Part shown: positions 27,922-28,490 of the stretch, piece by piece
How the letters are laid out: the number at the start of each line of letters is the position of its first letter
Numbering within the stretch: the stretch's first letter is position 1
Virus record (IMG/VR): IMGVR_UViG_3300021425_000130
Span: 1 to 28,490 of that record
Source of the DNA: a virus
Reading direction: 5' to 3' (one strand)
Length of the DNA stretch: 28,490 nt
Translations under genes and position numbers: made by a program
Notes under the pieces: model-generated
The model's input: only the letters and a program-made list of their open reading frames with translations
Told to the model about the DNA's origin: nothing
The model's database searches: none

Positions 27922-28490
27922 TTAAAAATCACCAGGTGCAACCTGGAAACAAGTTAATCCATTGTTTCTCCACATATCAACAACTTTTTGTCTATCATCA
28001 AATACACAGAGAATACGATTCTTTTGATCACCGCTAAAGATATCATCTAGCCATCCTTGTTTAAGTTTATCATCCGGCATAAATGCCCATGGGTGGCCGG
28101 TTGGTCTCATTTTCATTATATGAAATGGAACATTATGTTTATCCAACCAATCGGCAGTTACATCCTTAGTGGCTTTACTACGGCCAGAAAATATTACAAT
28201 TTTAAACCCTTGTGCATCTAAGGTTTGAGCCATTTGAATTACAGGATCATTAGGAAGATCCAATTTAATATTGTCAGGATCAAAGAATGTATCCCAGTCC
28301 ATTTTACCGTTTGGTTTGGTGGCTAAGGCTCGCCTATCATCGATAAGAGCAAGAGTTCCATCCAAGTCAAAAATTACTACGTCTTTTTTCATATGTTTTA
28401 TTTTATGTGGTTGTGCATACCATAGAGGGTTTGGTAGCTCGGAATAATGATCCCATAACTCTTCCTCTAAGACATCCATTGTTATTTCTT
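27922..28490 (-). CDS. C-terminal part of T4 Pnkp-like polynucleotide kinase/3'-phosphatase, 5' end cut by window
   Basis: The HAD phosphatase domain carries V-I-F-D-L-D-G-T-L, I-F-S-G-R-S and C-V-F-D-D-R-Q-K-V-V-D-M-W, and ends Q-V-A-P-G-D-F. The last 25 residues align closely with the C-terminus of T4 PseT (as I recall it: D-D-R-T-Q-V-V-E-M-W..Q-V-A-S-G-D-F), so it should remove 3' phosphates from nucleic acid. The frame stays open to the window edge. The residues before the domain (I-T-M-D-V-L-E-E-E-L-W-D-H-Y-S-E-L) resemble the end of the T4 kinase domain (P-I-D-V-L-R-S-M-Y), so I treat it as a truncated full-length Pnkp. Starts at 28479 or 28392 (M-K-K-D-V-V, with an AAAATAAAAC leader) would make a phosphatase-only protein. 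Confidence 0.75.
   Translation of the reverse strand, partial: EITMDVLEEELWDHYSELPNPLWYAQPHKIKHMKKDVVIFDLDGTLALIDDRRALATKPNGKMDWDTFFDPDNIKLDLPNDPVIQMAQTLDAQGFKIVIFSGRSKATKDVTADWLDKHNVPFHIMKMRPTGHPWAFMPDDKLKQGWLDDIFSGDQKNRILCVFDDRQKVVDMWRNNGLTCFQVAPGDF

Overview
The window looks like a piece of a large, AT-rich, T4-like contractile-tailed phage genome. The main evidence is a run of baseplate genes on the minus strand: gp6-like wedge, gp25-like wedge, gp5-like spike, gp27-like hub, a LysM/gp53-like protein and two large tail-tube-initiator-type proteins, headed by a very long collagen-repeat fibre. T4-type nucleic-acid genes also occur: DNA ligase, dCMP deaminase and a polynucleotide kinase/3'-phosphatase C-terminus. 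No integrase, transposase, rRNA or CRISPR array is visible. Start codons are preceded by A/T-rich leaders of the AAAATAAACA type and not by Shine-Dalgarno sequences, which points to a Bacteroidota host. This is inference; the sequence contains no direct host marker.

Layout, read along the minus strand from the right edge. Positions 28490-25844 hold the end of a PNK-like enzyme, a small membrane protein, an unknown protein, a protein with a DksA/TraR-type zinc finger, an exported lytic transglycosylase and an unknown acidic protein. Positions 24342-25840 are the only plus-strand block: four tightly coupled small genes that share a short F-x-x-F-(L)-N-E motif resembling T4 capsid-targeting/prohead-protease sites. 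Positions 24271-19953 hold small unknown genes, a 4-TM protein, a DnaJ-type co-chaperone, a UVR-like helical protein, a 2-oxoglutarate/Fe(II) oxygenase, a small membrane protein, tRNA-Gln(UUG), tRNA-Pro(UGG) and DNA ligase. Positions 19867-18242 hold a HAD phosphatase, dCMP deaminase and an unknown gene. Positions 18199-1 are the fibre and baseplate module.

Two genes inside the tail module are not tail parts. One is a four-domain S1-type RNA-binding protein. The other is a glutamine-synthetase-fold amidoligase (carboxylate-amine ligase) fused to a beta-solenoid-like tail. They are separated by a 12-bp hairpin that fills almost the whole intergenic gap and ends 3 nt before the amidoligase start codon. 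Their place in the late operon suggests action during virion production: the S1 protein perhaps biasing translation on ribosomes that make little use of Shine-Dalgarno pairing, and the amidoligase perhaps modifying a virion or host component.

A directional motif, AATATATAA, occurs seven times by eye, each time 13-31 nt upstream of a start codon and on that gene's coding strand; an eighth site is a one-base variant. I read it as the phage's main promoter element. The spacing implies very short 5' leaders. Other structure includes a perfect 8-bp dyad in the single divergent promoter region and a roughly 80-90-nt element duplicated at 21297-21374 and 27739-27817, which ends a gene at one site and is decayed non-coding DNA at the other. 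No stretch longer than 300 bases lacks a gene.
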